DNA of 64,000 nt from Flavobacterium sp. N2270 (GCF_025947225.1 NZ_CP110005.1:1550001-1614000), one strand, 5' to 3'. Numbered from the stretch's first letter, positions 8,652 to 16,996 are shown. The notes: generated by a model not told the origin, from the sequence alone. Numbers and translations are program-made.

Positions 8652-10013
8652 TTAAAACCGTACTATTTTTAAAGCTTTCTTTTTCCTAATGTACGATTGA
8701 ATAATTGTTCGTACATCTTTATTATTTTGCATTGGAATGATGATTTTTTTCAATATCTCAATATTAGAAATTTGATAATTTAAATCATAAAAAGCATAAC
8801 CTTTATACACTCCATTTTCAATTAATACGGCAGTTCGTTCACTTTTATTTCTTCCTACATCAACTACAACCATGTTTTGATTTTCAAAAGAATTTTTTGC
8901 AATACATTCTTTTACTCGAACATTATAGTTTTCAGGAGTTTCTTTATCTATACAAGCGCCAAAACATTGTTCTATATCATATTGAAAACAACTTTTTTTA
9001 GTATCGTATAAACCGTTTATTTTTTGACAAAGATTAAATTGCTCTGTCATGCGAAACAAAGCATTTTTTGCATCTTGTGAAGTTGTAAAAGAGGTAATTT
9101 CTTTTTTTCTTCCGTCAGATTTTGCAATTTTAATTGCTAAATATCCTTTCTCATTCTTTTCAACATACAAAGCCCACGGAAATAAAGTTTTTCGTTGTGC
9201 TCTATTATAAATGGGTTTATTGATTTTTATTTCTTCACTTTCTTTTAATAATGCAATAAGTTCACTCCCTGTTTCTTCAAAAGTTACGGCGTAAACATCG
9301 CGTTGCATTTTCTTGCTTTTTGTGCTTGTTCCTGTAAAATGCTGATTGATTCTTTTCTTGATGTTTTTACTTTTACCAATGTAAATGATATCGCCTTTTT
9401 CATTATGAATGTAGTAAATTCCTGTTTTTGAAGGCATTGTTTCTACTAAATCTAATAATTTTGGACTTAATCCCGATTTTACTTCTGTTTTAATAAAACT
9501 CTTTACAATTTCTTTAGTTGCATCTTTAGAAAGTAAAAGTTTAAATAGCTTTACAGTTGCTAATGCATCTCCGCTTGCTCTATGTCTGTCCGTTACCGGA
9601 ATTCCTAATGAACGCACCAATTTTCCTAAACTATAAGATTCTTGCTCTGGAATTAATTTTTTGGATAATTCTACTGTACAAAGTGTTTGTTTTTTAAAAT
9701 CGTATCCTAATCTTCTAAATTCAGTTTTTAAAATTCGGTAATCAAAAACAGTATTGTGAGCTACTATAATACAACCTTCGGTAATTTCAATAATACGTTT
9801 TGCAACTTCATGAAATTTTGGTGCAGAACGAAGCATGGCATTATTAATACCAGTTAATTTTACCACAAAAGGTTGAATTGGTTTTTCTGGATTTACTAAA
9901 CTAATGAATTGGTCTACTACTTCATGACCATTGTATTTGTAAATGGCTATTTCGGTAATTCCTTCTTCATTATATTGTCCGCCAGTGGTTTCTATGTCGA
10001 GTATGCAATACAA
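8652..10013 (-). CDS. DnaQ-like 3'-5' exonuclease fused to a GIY-YIG nuclease domain
   Basis: The 453-residue protein begins with a DEDDh exonuclease (Asp6 and Glu8 in DIETTGG, Asp91, His144 and Asp149 in HRASGDA). A GIY-YIG domain follows (GIYYI at 198, YIGKSKNIKKRINQHF from 211) and then a UvrC/Cho-like tail. A role in DNA repair is likely; the precise substrate is unknown. The start is TTG at 10013: the exonuclease motif sits right at the N terminus and no in-frame ATG lies near. A heptamer array abuts this start codon. Confidence 0.87.
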   Translation of the reverse strand: MYCILDIETTGGQYNEEGITEIAIYKYNGHEVVDQFISLVNPEKPIQPFVVKLTGINNAMLRSAPKFHEVAKRIIEITEGCIIVAHNTVFDYRILKTEFRRLGYDFKKQTLCTVELSKKLIPEQESYSLGKLVRSLGIPVTDRHRASGDALATVKLFKLLLSKDATKEIVKSFIKTEVKSGLSPKLLDLVETMPSKTGIYYIHNEKGDIIYIGKSKNIKKRINQHFTGTSTKSKKMQRDVYAVTFEETGSELIALLKESEEIKINKPIYNRAQRKTLFPWALYVEKNEKGYLAIKIAKSDGRKKEITSFTTSQDAKNALFRMTEQFNLCQKINGLYDTKKSCFQYDIEQCFGACIDKETPENYNVRVKECIAKNSFENQNMVVVDVGRNKSERTAVLIENGVYKGYAFYDLNYQISNIEILKKIIIPMQNNKDVRTIIQSYIRKKKALKIVRF

Positions 10014-10045
10014 GTATTCAGTGTTCAGTTGTTAGTATTCAGTTT
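10014..10045. repeat. Heptamer array, unit GTNTTCA
   Basis: Consecutive 7-mers GTATTCA, GTGTTCA, GTTGTTA and GTATTCA run from 10014 to 10041 and continue into a T run. The array begins at the base next to the TTG start of the exonuclease gene. Confidence 0.8.
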
Positions 10046-10063
10046 TTTTATTCTTAAATCAAA

Positions 10064-10091
10064 AATCGTTAATTATCAATCTTCAATTAAT
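10064..10091. repeat. Heptamer array, AATTATC-like units
   Basis: 7-mers AATCGTT, AATTATC, AATCTTC and AATTAAT run into and include the stop codon of the yggS-like gene. The unit differs from the neighbouring array but has the same 7-bp period. Confidence 0.6.
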
Positions 10092-10740
10092 TCCTTCCGC
10101 CAAAGATACTACTTCCTATTCGAACCATTGTACTTCCGCATGAGATAGCTAATTTATAATCGCCAGACATTCCCATTGAAAGAGTATTCAGTTGATAGTT
10201 TTCAGTTTTCAGTTTGTCAAAAATGGCTTTCAAATTTTTAAATTCCTTTTCAATTTGCGTTTGATTATCTGTAAATGTAGCCATTCCCATTAAGCCAACA
10301 ATTTTTATATTTTTAAGTTCTTTAAACTCCTCAGAAATAAGAATCTCATTCAATTCCTTTTCATCTAAACCAAATTTAGTTTCTTCTTCGGCTATAAAAA
10401 CCTGAAGTAAGCAATCTATGATTCTATTGTTTTTTGCCGCTTGTTTATTGATTTCTTTCAAAAGTTTAAAACTATCAACACCATGAACCAAGCTCACAAA
10501 TGGCGCCATGTATTTTACCTTGTTGGTTTGTACATGACCTATCATGTGCCATTGAATGTCTTTTGGCATTTGTTCCCATTTTTCAGCCATTTCTTGGATT
10601 TTGTTTTCTCCAAAAATGCGTTGACCAGCATTGTAGGCTTCTAAAATATCTGCATTAGGTTTTGTTTTTGAAACCGCAACTAAAGTTACATGTTCAGGTA
10701 ATGAAGATTTTATGTTGTTTAGGTTTGTTACTATTGGCAT
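10087..10740 (-). CDS. YggS family pyridoxal phosphate enzyme (PLPBP homologue)
   Basis: The 217-residue protein has the PLP-binding Lys25 in VAVSKTKP, the WHMIGHVQTNK motif and the C-terminal MGMSGDYKLAI and GSTMVRIGSSIFG motifs. The family holds PLP and maintains vitamin B6 and amino acid balance rather than catalysing a known reaction. Codons around KLKTENYQLNT, just before LSMGMSGDY, are built from a 7-bp tandem array (10184-10211), a low-complexity insertion in a conserved protein. The gene overlaps the next upstream gene by one base. Confidence 0.92.
   Translation of the reverse strand: MPIVTNLNNIKSSLPEHVTLVAVSKTKPNADILEAYNAGQRIFGENKIQEMAEKWEQMPKDIQWHMIGHVQTNKVKYMAPFVSLVHGVDSFKLLKEINKQAAKNNRIIDCLLQVFIAEEETKFGLDEKELNEILISEEFKELKNIKIVGLMGMATFTDNQTQIEKEFKNLKAIFDKLKTENYQLNTLSMGMSGDYKLAISCGSTMVRIGSSIFGGRN
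10184..10218. repeat. Heptamer array inside the yggS-like coding sequence
   Basis: GTATTCA, GTTGATA, GTTTTCA and GTTTTCA occupy 10184-10211 and a degenerate fifth unit follows. The unit is the same as that of the intergenic array at 10014-10041. Confidence 0.8.
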
Positions 10741-11204
10741 TAGTTAGGATATTTATGGTTGATAATATCAAATAGTAATGAATTAATTTTAAGTCTTAGA
10801 ACTAATGAAAATGGATTTGATATTTCTTTGAAAGAATAAAGATTGTTTTCACTTAATTCTACTTTAAATTTTTCTTCAATATTAGTTTTTTTATTAATTC
10901 TCGAAATAGATATTTTTACTAAAATTGGATTTTCATTTGAAAAATATAATTCATAAAAATGATTTATCTTATATACTTTATCAATTGTGTTTTCTCCGTA
11001 GCTTGAATAAATAGGTTTTTTATTAAAAAAAATCTCTGTTAAATTAAATTCTCCTATTGTTTTTTTATTTTTCTTAATAATCCCACTTGATTGAATTTTG
11101 TTTTTTGAAGTTTTAGCAATACTATCAATTTCAGAAACTGAAAACTTTTCACTTTGCGAAAAGCAAAATGAAGTAAAAAAGAATAACAAAAATATTTTTT
11201 TCAT
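10740..11204 (-). CDS. Hypothetical secreted protein
   Basis: This 154-residue protein has a signal peptide (MKKIFLLFFFTSFCFSQS). The remainder is lysine-, asparagine- and serine-rich with predicted beta strands. I recognise no family. It is exported to the periplasm or outer membrane face. Its stop overlaps the ATG of the yggS-like gene by one base. Base composition matches its neighbours. Confidence 0.65.
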   Translation of the reverse strand: MKKIFLLFFFTSFCFSQSEKFSVSEIDSIAKTSKNKIQSSGIIKKNKKTIGEFNLTEIFFNKKPIYSSYGENTIDKVYKINHFYELYFSNENPILVKISISRINKKTNIEEKFKVELSENNLYSFKEISNPFSLVLRLKINSLLFDIINHKYPN

Positions 11205-11216
11205 TTATAAGTAATA

Positions 11217-11244
11217 TGAGATTCTTCGTTCCTCAGAATGACAA
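11217..11244. repeat. Dispersed intergenic repeat A, copy 1
   Basis: On the minus strand this reads TGTCATTCTGAGG...AGAATCTC. A second copy with the same ends (TGTCATTCTGA and AGAATCTC) lies at 50633-50659. The centre differs between copies and the ends are partly complementary (TTCTGA/TCAGAA type). Confidence 0.6.
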
Positions 11245-11266
11245 GTTTGTGCCTATCCTCTTTCTT

Positions 11267-11290
11267 CTTTTCTCTTTTCTCTTTTCTCTT
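11267..11290. repeat. Heptamer array, unit CTTTTCT
   Basis: Three perfect tandem copies of CTTTTCT (11267-11287) lie in a longer pyrimidine tract between the secreted-protein gene and the DUF1015 gene. Confidence 0.8.
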
Positions 11291-11301
11291 GGTTCTTTTT
11301 T

Positions 11302-12519
11302 CTAAAGTTCATACACCACAAGTCCACTTCTAAACTTAGGTTCAATGTACGTACTTTTTGGAGGCATAATTAAATTATTGTCGGCAAAAGCTTTAATTTC
11401 ATTAATGTTGGATGGATACAGCATAAATCCAACAGCAAATTCGCCATCATCAACCTTTTCTTTAATTGCCGTAACCGATTGCTTTCCAGAAATGTAATCA
11501 ATACGTTCGTCGTTACGTAAATCGCCAATTCCTAATAAAGGCTGAAGTACAGTATCGTATAAAATTTGAGCATCAAGTTTTTGTTTTATTCCTTCTCGTT
11601 GTTCTTTATATTTGAATACTAAAGCATAGAATTTTTCATCTAAATACATTCCAAATTCTTTCTTATTTTGCGGTTTCCAAAGTTCTTGTTCTTTAGATTC
11701 AATTTCGAAATTTTCTGCTAATTTTTCCAAAAAAGCTTCTTTGGTAAATCCGTTTAAATCACGAATAATTCTGTTGAATTCATAAATTTTCACATTACTT
11801 TCGGCAATTAAAAAGCTCATAAAGTAATTCAAATTAGGATTGCCTAAATGTTGGTCTTGTTCTAAAAGCAACTCAGCTGAAGCCGAACGATGATGACCAT
11901 CGGCAATATATAAATTCGGAATTTCTTCAAAATGATTTTCAAGCCAATCGATATCGCTTTGCGTATCTATTTTCCAAAGTGTATGTTTTTCTTTATTGGT
12001 TGTAGAAAATTCATAAATGGCTCTGTTTTTCTTTTTTAGTAGAATCCAAGTATTTAGTTCAATACTATCTGGATAGGTGATTAAAACAGGTTCTGTATTA
12101 AAACGTGTTTGATGTAAGTAATCTTTAAACATTTCTACACGATATTGTAACGTGTCTTCGTGTTTTTTAATGACATCATTTTTATAATCTTCAACCGATG
12201 CACCAGCAATAATACCCGTAAAAACATCATTTTTTGTTTTTATTTCGTACAAATAAAATGCTGGAATTTCATCCTCAATAAAAACACGGTTGTTTTTAAA
12301 ATCTTGAAATTTATTTGCAACTCCTTTAAAACGTTTTTCTAAACTAATGTTGTGTACATTTTGATACGCCGGATTTATAATGTGTAAAAAGGAATACGGA
12401 TTAAAGTTTAACCAAGCAGCAAGCTCAGCAGCACTATAGTCTTCGTAGTTTCTACAGGTTACTAGTCCAACTTTATCGGTTGTAGGACGAACTGCTTTAA
12501 AAGGAATTATTTTACTCAT
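11302..12519 (-). CDS. DUF1015 domain-containing protein
   Basis: This 405-residue protein carries the family hallmark YIADGHHRSASAELL (about residues 203-217) and the N-terminal KAVRPTTDKVGLV segment. The family is widespread, often sits beside serine-biosynthesis or dehydrogenase genes and has no firmly established activity; the conserved GHHR suggests a hydrolase- or phosphatase-like site, which is inference. It lies in a minus-strand run downstream of the 3-hydroxybutyryl-CoA dehydrogenase gene, separated by a palindromic heptamer array. Confidence 0.88.
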   Translation of the reverse strand: MSKIIPFKAVRPTTDKVGLVTCRNYEDYSAAELAAWLNFNPYSFLHIINPAYQNVHNISLEKRFKGVANKFQDFKNNRVFIEDEIPAFYLYEIKTKNDVFTGIIAGASVEDYKNDVIKKHEDTLQYRVEMFKDYLHQTRFNTEPVLITYPDSIELNTWILLKKKNRAIYEFSTTNKEKHTLWKIDTQSDIDWLENHFEEIPNLYIADGHHRSASAELLLEQDQHLGNPNLNYFMSFLIAESNVKIYEFNRIIRDLNGFTKEAFLEKLAENFEIESKEQELWKPQNKKEFGMYLDEKFYALVFKYKEQREGIKQKLDAQILYDTVLQPLLGIGDLRNDERIDYISGKQSVTAIKEKVDDGEFAVGFMLYPSNINEIKAFADNNLIMPPKSTYIEPKFRSGLVVYEL

Positions 12520-12523
12520 TCAT

Positions 12524-12596
12524 GCAATTGATAATTGACAATTAACAATTGATAATTAATTCAAATTATCAATTGTCAACTATCCATTGTTAATTA
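12524..12596. repeat. Inverted pair of heptamer arrays filling an intergenic gap
   Basis: The left arm (12524-12558) consists of GCAATTG, ATAATTG, ACAATTA, ACAATTG and ATAATTA. The right arm (12564-12596) consists of the complementary-type units AATTATC, AATTGTC, AACTATC and CATTGTT. The arms can fold on each other. The array spans nearly the whole gap and reaches the stop codon of the dehydrogenase gene. Confidence 0.8.
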
Positions 12597-13484
12597 TTTA
12601 CTAAATTGAGAAGAAACTTTCTCTGCTTTTCTGCTTTCTGCATAATCGTAGAAACCTTCCCCAGATTTTGCTCCAAGTTTTCCAGCCATTACCATGTTTA
12701 CTAATAACGGACAAGGTGCATATTTAGGATTTTTAAATCCGTCGTACATTACATTTAAGATAGCTAAACATACGTCAAGTCCAATAAAGTCAGCTAATTG
12801 CAATGGTCCCATTGGGTGCCCCATTCCTAATTTCATAACCGTATCAATTTCTTCTACACCTGCAACACCGTTGTATAAAGTTTCGATAGCTTCGTTAATC
12901 ATTGGCATTAAGATTCTATTGGCTACAAAACCAGGATAATCGTTAACTTCTGTTGGAGTTTTTCCTAATTTAACAGATAAATCCATGATTATTTTAGTCA
13001 CTTCATTTGAAGTAGAATAACCACGAATAATCTCAACCAATTTCATAATTGGCACCGGATTCATAAAGTGCATTCCAATTACTCTTTCTGGATGAACCAC
13101 TTGTGCAGCGATTTGAGTAATAGAAATAGAAGAAGTATTTGAAGCTAAAATTACATTATGGTCACAAACGTCACTTAATTGCTTAAAAATGTTCATTTTT
13201 AAACCTACATTTTCTGTTGCAGCTTCAACCACTAAATCACATCCTACAACACCATCTTTAATGTCGGTATAAGTTATGATGTTTGAAATCGTTTTGTGTT
13301 TATCATCTTCTGAAATAACACCTTTAGAAACCATTCTGTCTAGGTTATTAGCAATAGTTGCCATTCCTTTTTCCAATGATTTTTCAGAAATATCGATTAA
13401 TTTTACAGTAAATCCTGACTGAGCAAATGTGTGCGCAATTCCGTTACCCATTGTACCTGCTCCAATTACAGCTATTTGTTTCAT
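12594..13484 (-). CDS. hbd: 3-hydroxybutyryl-CoA dehydrogenase
   Basis: The 296-residue protein has the NAD-binding Rossmann motif GAGTMGNGIA (from residue 8), the HFMNPVPIMKLVE catalytic region with its His, and the C-terminal GPLQLADFIGLD and GAKSGEGFYDY segments. It interconverts acetoacetyl-CoA and 3-hydroxybutyryl-CoA (or longer homologues) in fatty acid or butyrate-type metabolism. It is single-domain, without a fused hydratase. It precedes the DUF1015 gene on the minus strand. Confidence 0.93.
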   Translation of the reverse strand: MKQIAVIGAGTMGNGIAHTFAQSGFTVKLIDISEKSLEKGMATIANNLDRMVSKGVISEDDKHKTISNIITYTDIKDGVVGCDLVVEAATENVGLKMNIFKQLSDVCDHNVILASNTSSISITQIAAQVVHPERVIGMHFMNPVPIMKLVEIIRGYSTSNEVTKIIMDLSVKLGKTPTEVNDYPGFVANRILMPMINEAIETLYNGVAGVEEIDTVMKLGMGHPMGPLQLADFIGLDVCLAILNVMYDGFKNPKYAPCPLLVNMVMAGKLGAKSGEGFYDYAESRKAEKVSSQFSK

Positions 13485-13536
13485 TTTGTTTTATTTAAAA
13501 TATAGATTTTATTCAATTTATAAATTGAATTTTTTT

Positions 13537-14505
13537 TTAATTTTTTTCCATTGAATCAATAATCATGTAAGCAACACGAAGTGCTTCCGTTCCGTCTTCT
13601 AAAGTTACAATGGGAGTTGTATTGTTGTTTATTGCATCTGCGAAAGCATTCAACTCATCTAAAATGGCATTGTTTGGTTCAACAGTTGGATTGTCAAAAT
13701 AGATTTGTTTTTTCTCGCCTTCTGCATTTTGTAAAATCATGTCAAAATCGCCAGGAACTTCAGGTGCATCTTTCATTTTTACAATTTCACAAACTTTATC
13801 TAAATAATCAACTGAGATGTAGGCGTCTTTTTGGAAAAAACGCGATTTACGCATGTTTTTCATAGAAATTCTACTCGAAGTAATATTGGCAACACAACCG
13901 TTTTCAAATTCGATACGCGCATTTGAAATATCAGGCGATTGGCTTAAAACCGAAACGCCACTAGCATGAACCGATTTTACTTTTGATTTCACAACGCTTA
14001 AAATGGCATCAATATCATGAATCATTAAATCTAAAACTACAGGGACATCTGTGCCACGTGGATTGAATTCGGCTAAACGATGTGTTTCGATAAACATTGG
14101 GTTTTGGATTTGATTTTTTACTGCAGTAAACGCAGGATTAAATCGTTCCACATGACCTACTTGTCCTTTTACGTTATATTCTTTTGCCAAAGCCATTATT
14201 TCTTCTGCTTCAGCAACCGTATTAGAAATTGGTTTTTCAATGAAAACATGTTTTCCAGCTTTTATAACTTCTACCGCACAATCATGATGAGAAAGAGTAG
14301 GAGTTACAATGTCAACAACATCAACTGCAGCAATTAATTCTGCAATTGTGTCGAATTTTTTATAACCAAATTCAGCTGCAACTTTATTTGCATTTTCTTC
14401 AAATGGATCGTAAAACCCAACTAATTCGTATTTTTCTGATTGTTTTAATAATCGTAAATGTATTTTTCCTAAATGACCAGCACCTAGTACGCCAATTTTT
14501 ATCAT
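13537..14505 (-). CDS. Gfo/Idh/MocA family oxidoreductase
   Basis: The protein starts MIKIGVLGAGHLGKIHL with a GxGxxG-type NAD(P) fold, followed by the EKPISN motif and a C-terminal alpha/beta substrate domain. The ATG at 14505 is preferred because the Rossmann strand begins directly after it; the frame can be extended only to a TTG at 14523. Family members oxidise or reduce sugar-type substrates; the substrate is unknown. It lies 52 bp upstream of the dehydrogenase gene on the same strand. Confidence 0.88.
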   Translation of the reverse strand: MIKIGVLGAGHLGKIHLRLLKQSEKYELVGFYDPFEENANKVAAEFGYKKFDTIAELIAAVDVVDIVTPTLSHHDCAVEVIKAGKHVFIEKPISNTVAEAEEIMALAKEYNVKGQVGHVERFNPAFTAVKNQIQNPMFIETHRLAEFNPRGTDVPVVLDLMIHDIDAILSVVKSKVKSVHASGVSVLSQSPDISNARIEFENGCVANITSSRISMKNMRKSRFFQKDAYISVDYLDKVCEIVKMKDAPEVPGDFDMILQNAEGEKKQIYFDNPTVEPNNAILDELNAFADAINNNTTPIVTLEDGTEALRVAYMIIDSMEKN

Positions 14506-14660
14506 AAAACTAAATTTTATCAAAAGTACTATTTTAGTTTAAAGATTAAAAGTTTATAGGTTTAAAAGTTTAAGAGATTATACTTTGTGTTTATCTGTTG
14601 AAATTGCGTTTGTATTTTGATTTTTTTGGTATATTTTTACAAAAACAAAACTACCTCAAA

Positions 14661-15302
14661 TTGAACGATACATCAAAACATCAAGGACTTAGAAATCAAT
14701 TGGCTAAACTGCTAGAGGAAAAAGGAATTAGATCTAAAAATGTATTAGATGCTATACGATTAATTCCTCGTCATTTGTTTTTAGATTCAAGTTTTGAAAA
14801 TTTTGCTTATCAAGATAAAGCGTTTCCTATTGGTGCCGACCAAACTATTTCACAACCTTACACGGTTGCTTTTCAAAGCGAATTGTTAGACATTAAAAAG
14901 GATGATAAAATTCTTGAAATTGGAACAGGTAGTGGTTATCAAACAGCTGTTTTATGTGCAATGGGAGCAACAGTTTACAGTATTGAAAGACAAAACAAAT
15001 TGTTTAAAAGAACTTCGTTATTATTACCAAAATTAGGTTTTAACCCCAAAAAACTAATATTTGGTGATGGTTATAAAGGATTGCCAGAAGTTGCTCCATT
15101 TGATAGTATTATTGTTACTGCTGGAGCACCTTTTATTCCACAACCGTTAATGGCACAATTAAAAGTTGGAGGAAAGCTGGTCATCCCATTAGGCGAAGAA
15201 AACCAAATTATGACAATGCTGATTCGTAAAAACGAAACTCAATTTGAAAAACACGAATATGGTGAGTTTAGATTTGTGCCGCTTTTAGAAGATAAAAACT
15301 AA
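14661..15302 (+). CDS. pcm: Protein-L-isoaspartate O-methyltransferase
   Basis: The methyltransferase has motif I LEIGTGSGYQTAVL and the family segments FPIGADQTISQPYTVA and IIVTAGAPFIP. It repairs isoaspartyl residues in damaged proteins using S-adenosylmethionine. There is no in-frame ATG; the TTG at 14661 gives a 213-residue product starting NDTSKHQGLRNQL, normal for the family. The TTG at 14598 would add 21 hydrophobic residues with no family counterpart and is less likely. The gene ends one base before the convergent XRE gene. Confidence 0.88.
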   Translation: MNDTSKHQGLRNQLAKLLEEKGIRSKNVLDAIRLIPRHLFLDSSFENFAYQDKAFPIGADQTISQPYTVAFQSELLDIKKDDKILEIGTGSGYQTAVLCAMGATVYSIERQNKLFKRTSLLLPKLGFNPKKLIFGDGYKGLPEVAPFDSIIVTAGAPFIPQPLMAQLKVGGKLVIPLGEENQIMTMLIRKNETQFEKHEYGEFRFVPLLEDKN

Positions 15303-15665
15303 CTATTTTAAATTAGTAAGTTTTTGTTTTAGAATTTCAATTTCATCTAAAATAGAAGCTATTTCGGCTTTGTTTTCTTGTTTTACAATATCAAATCCTT
15401 TTTCGTTGAAAAGTTCGGTAATGGCTTGAATTACAAAAGGGTTTAGATCAAATTCGTTTTGTAGTTTAACCTTATACCAAGCAACTAAAGTTGTTTTTAG
15501 GTTAAGATTTAAGATTTCAACAAGTTTTTGAATTTGAATTTTTGTAGGAATTCTATTTCCATTTTCAAATTTACTAATCAACGCTTGATCAATTGAAGTA
15601 AGTTCAGCTAGTTTTCTTGTAGAAAACTGCTTTTCTATTCTAGCATTTTTAAGTAATTCTTTCAA
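15303..15665 (-). CDS. XRE-family helix-turn-helix regulator
   Basis: The first ~65 residues form a Cro/C1-type HTH (TRKLAELTSIDQALISKFENG, split here by helix boundaries), followed by a helical tail of ~55 residues possibly used for dimerisation. The only suitable start is TTG at 15665, since no methionine occurs in the protein. It lies 17 bp downstream of smpB on the same strand and may be co-transcribed with it. Target genes are unknown. Confidence 0.8.
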   Translation of the reverse strand: MKELLKNARIEKQFSTRKLAELTSIDQALISKFENGNRIPTKIQIQKLVEILNLNLKTTLVAWYKVKLQNEFDLNPFVIQAITELFNEKGFDIVKQENKAEIASILDEIEILKQKLTNLK

Positions 15666-15682
15666 AAGAATAGGTTTAAAAG

Positions 15683-16135
15683 TTAAAAACTCTTCTTAAT
15701 TCTATCAATATCTCTCTTAGTGTCTTTTTCTTTTAATGATTCACGTTTATCATAATTCTTTTTACCTCTACAAAGTGCAATTTCAATTTTGGCCAAACCT
15801 TTTTCGTTAGTATACAAACGAAGAGGTACAATAGTTAAGCCTTTATTGTCACTATCTTTATTTAATTTTTTTAACTCTTTTTTGTTTAAAAGTAATTTTC
15901 GTTCACTTTTAGCTCTATGATTATAATGGGTGCCGTATAAATACTCTTCTATAGTAGCATTTATTAAAAAAAGTTCGCCATTGTTAAATTCACAAAAACT
16001 TTCGGCAATAGAAGCTTTACCTAAACGAATAGATTTTATTTCTGTTCCGGTTAATACTATACCTGCATTGTATTTATCAAGTATTTCATAATCAAAACGA
16101 GCTCTTTTGTTAAGTATGTTTGCGTTTTTTTGCAT
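15683..16135 (-). CDS. smpB: SsrA-binding protein SmpB
   Basis: This 150-residue protein has the family segments [23 protein letters not shown], the [14 protein letters not shown] region and a basic tail ([19 protein letters not shown]). It binds tmRNA and carries it to stalled ribosomes for trans-translation. No tmRNA gene was recognised in the window. Confidence 0.95.
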   Translation of the reverse strand: MQKNANILNKRARFDYEILDKYNAGIVLTGTEIKSIRLGKASIAESFCEFNNGELFLINATIEEYLYGTHYNHRAKSERKLLLNKKELKKLNKDSDNKGLTIVPLRLYTNEKGLAKIEIALCRGKKNYDKRESLKEKDTKRDIDRIKKSF

Positions 16136-16142
16136 AGGACTA

Positions 16143-16150
16143 CAAATGTA
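16143..16150 (-). promoter_or_regulatory. smpB: -7 promoter element of smpB
   Basis: On the minus strand the bases read TACATTTG, a full TAnnTTTG match ending 7 bp before the smpB ATG. This predicts an almost leaderless message. Confidence 0.45.
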
Positions 16151-16205
16151 TAATAATTTCTAACTTTCTGTAATATTTTAAATAAGTTTTATTTTTTTTT
16201 CATCT

Positions 16206-16219
16206 ATGATATTTGTCAT
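16206..16219 (+). promoter_or_regulatory. Crp/Fnr-type dyad upstream of the OmpW-like gene
   Basis: ATGATATTTGTCAT is a 5-4-5 dyad (ATGAY-N4-RTCAT). Its end is exactly 22 bp from the -7 element at 16242, the same spacing as the sites before clpB and hemN. Centre is about -40 to -42 from the expected transcription start, the class II activator position. Confidence 0.55.
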
Positions 16220-16241
16220 TATTTGAGTAGTAATGTAGCGG

Positions 16242-16249
16242 TAAATTTG
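16242..16249 (+). promoter_or_regulatory. -7 promoter element of the OmpW-like gene
   Basis: TAAATTTG matches TAnnTTTG and lies 24 bp before the ATG. A TTTG at 16222-16225 could serve as a -33 element at 16 bp spacing, and the dyad at 16206 overlaps the activator position. Confidence 0.6.
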
Positions 16250-16273
16250 TGTAATAATTAAAAACAAATAAAA

Positions 16274-16948
16274 ATGAAAAAAATAGTTTTTGCTTTAATG
16301 GCAATGTCATTAATGAATGTGACTTTCATGTCAGCTCAAGAAGAAGTTAGTAATAACGCAATTAAAGGAGTTAGTAAAGGTGATTTATTAGTAAGGTTAA
16401 GAGGTGTTGGTGTAGTGCCAAATGAAGATTCTAAGGTTGGTATTATAGGTGGTGATGTTACACTTTCTAATACATTTATTCCTGAATTAGATTTTACTTA
16501 TTTCTTTACAGATCATATTGCTGCAGAATTAATTTTAGGAACATCTAAACATGATGTAGGTGTTGTAAATAGCGCTGCGGGTAATGTAGATTTAGGAAGT
16601 GTTTGGTTATTACCTCCAACATTAACTGCCCAATACCATTTTTATACTTCAAGTGAAAAAGTATTTAAACCATATATTGGTGCAGGATTAAATTATACAC
16701 TGTTTTATAATGTTAAGTCTGGTGATGTTGCTGATGTTTCTTACGATAATGCATTAGGATATGCAGCTCAGATAGGTTTTGATTTAATGATAAATGATAA
16801 GTTCTTTATTAACGTAGACGCAAAACGTTTATTCTTAAGTACAGATGTAACTGTTGATGCTTCAAATTTAGCTCCAGGATTAAGTATTCCTGCTGAAGTT
16901 GATATTGATCCATGGTTATTAGGTTTTGGTATTGGAATGAAGTTCTAA
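16274..16948 (+). CDS. OmpW family outer membrane protein
   Basis: The 224-residue precursor has a signal peptide (MKKIVFALMAMSLMNVTFMSAQ) and an eight-stranded-barrel pattern including GDVTLSNTFIPELDFTYFFTDHIAAEL, FKPYIGAGLNYT and the terminal WLLGFGIGMKF ending in Phe, as expected for Bam-dependent insertion. OmpW proteins form narrow outer membrane channels for hydrophobic compounds; in Enterobacteria ompW is induced by low oxygen through FNR. The gene is monocistronic and carries a Crp/Fnr-like dyad in its promoter, which fits that pattern. Confidence 0.88.
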   Translation: MKKIVFALMAMSLMNVTFMSAQEEVSNNAIKGVSKGDLLVRLRGVGVVPNEDSKVGIIGGDVTLSNTFIPELDFTYFFTDHIAAELILGTSKHDVGVVNSAAGNVDLGSVWLLPPTLTAQYHFYTSSEKVFKPYIGAGLNYTLFYNVKSGDVADVSYDNALGYAAQIGFDLMINDKFFINVDAKRLFLSTDVTVDASNLAPGLSIPAEVDIDPWLLGFGIGMKF

Positions 16949-16969
16949 TTCACCTGATTTTGATTAGTT

Positions 16970-16996
16970 AAAAGCCCTGTTTTTACGGGGCTTTTT
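16970..16996 (+). terminator. Terminator of the OmpW-like gene
   Basis: AAAAGCCC pairs with GGGCTTTT around a T-rich loop and is followed by six or more T. Confidence 0.85.

Noticed and set aside
10740..11204. The 154-residue secreted protein as a spurious frame
   Set aside because: A clear signal peptide, a normal codon pattern and a one-base overlap with the next gene support it as real.
14537..14575. GTTTAAAA-like runs upstream of pcm as another heptamer array
   Set aside because: Spacing alternates between 8 and 15 bp and the sequence is low-complexity, so a 7-bp period is not supported.
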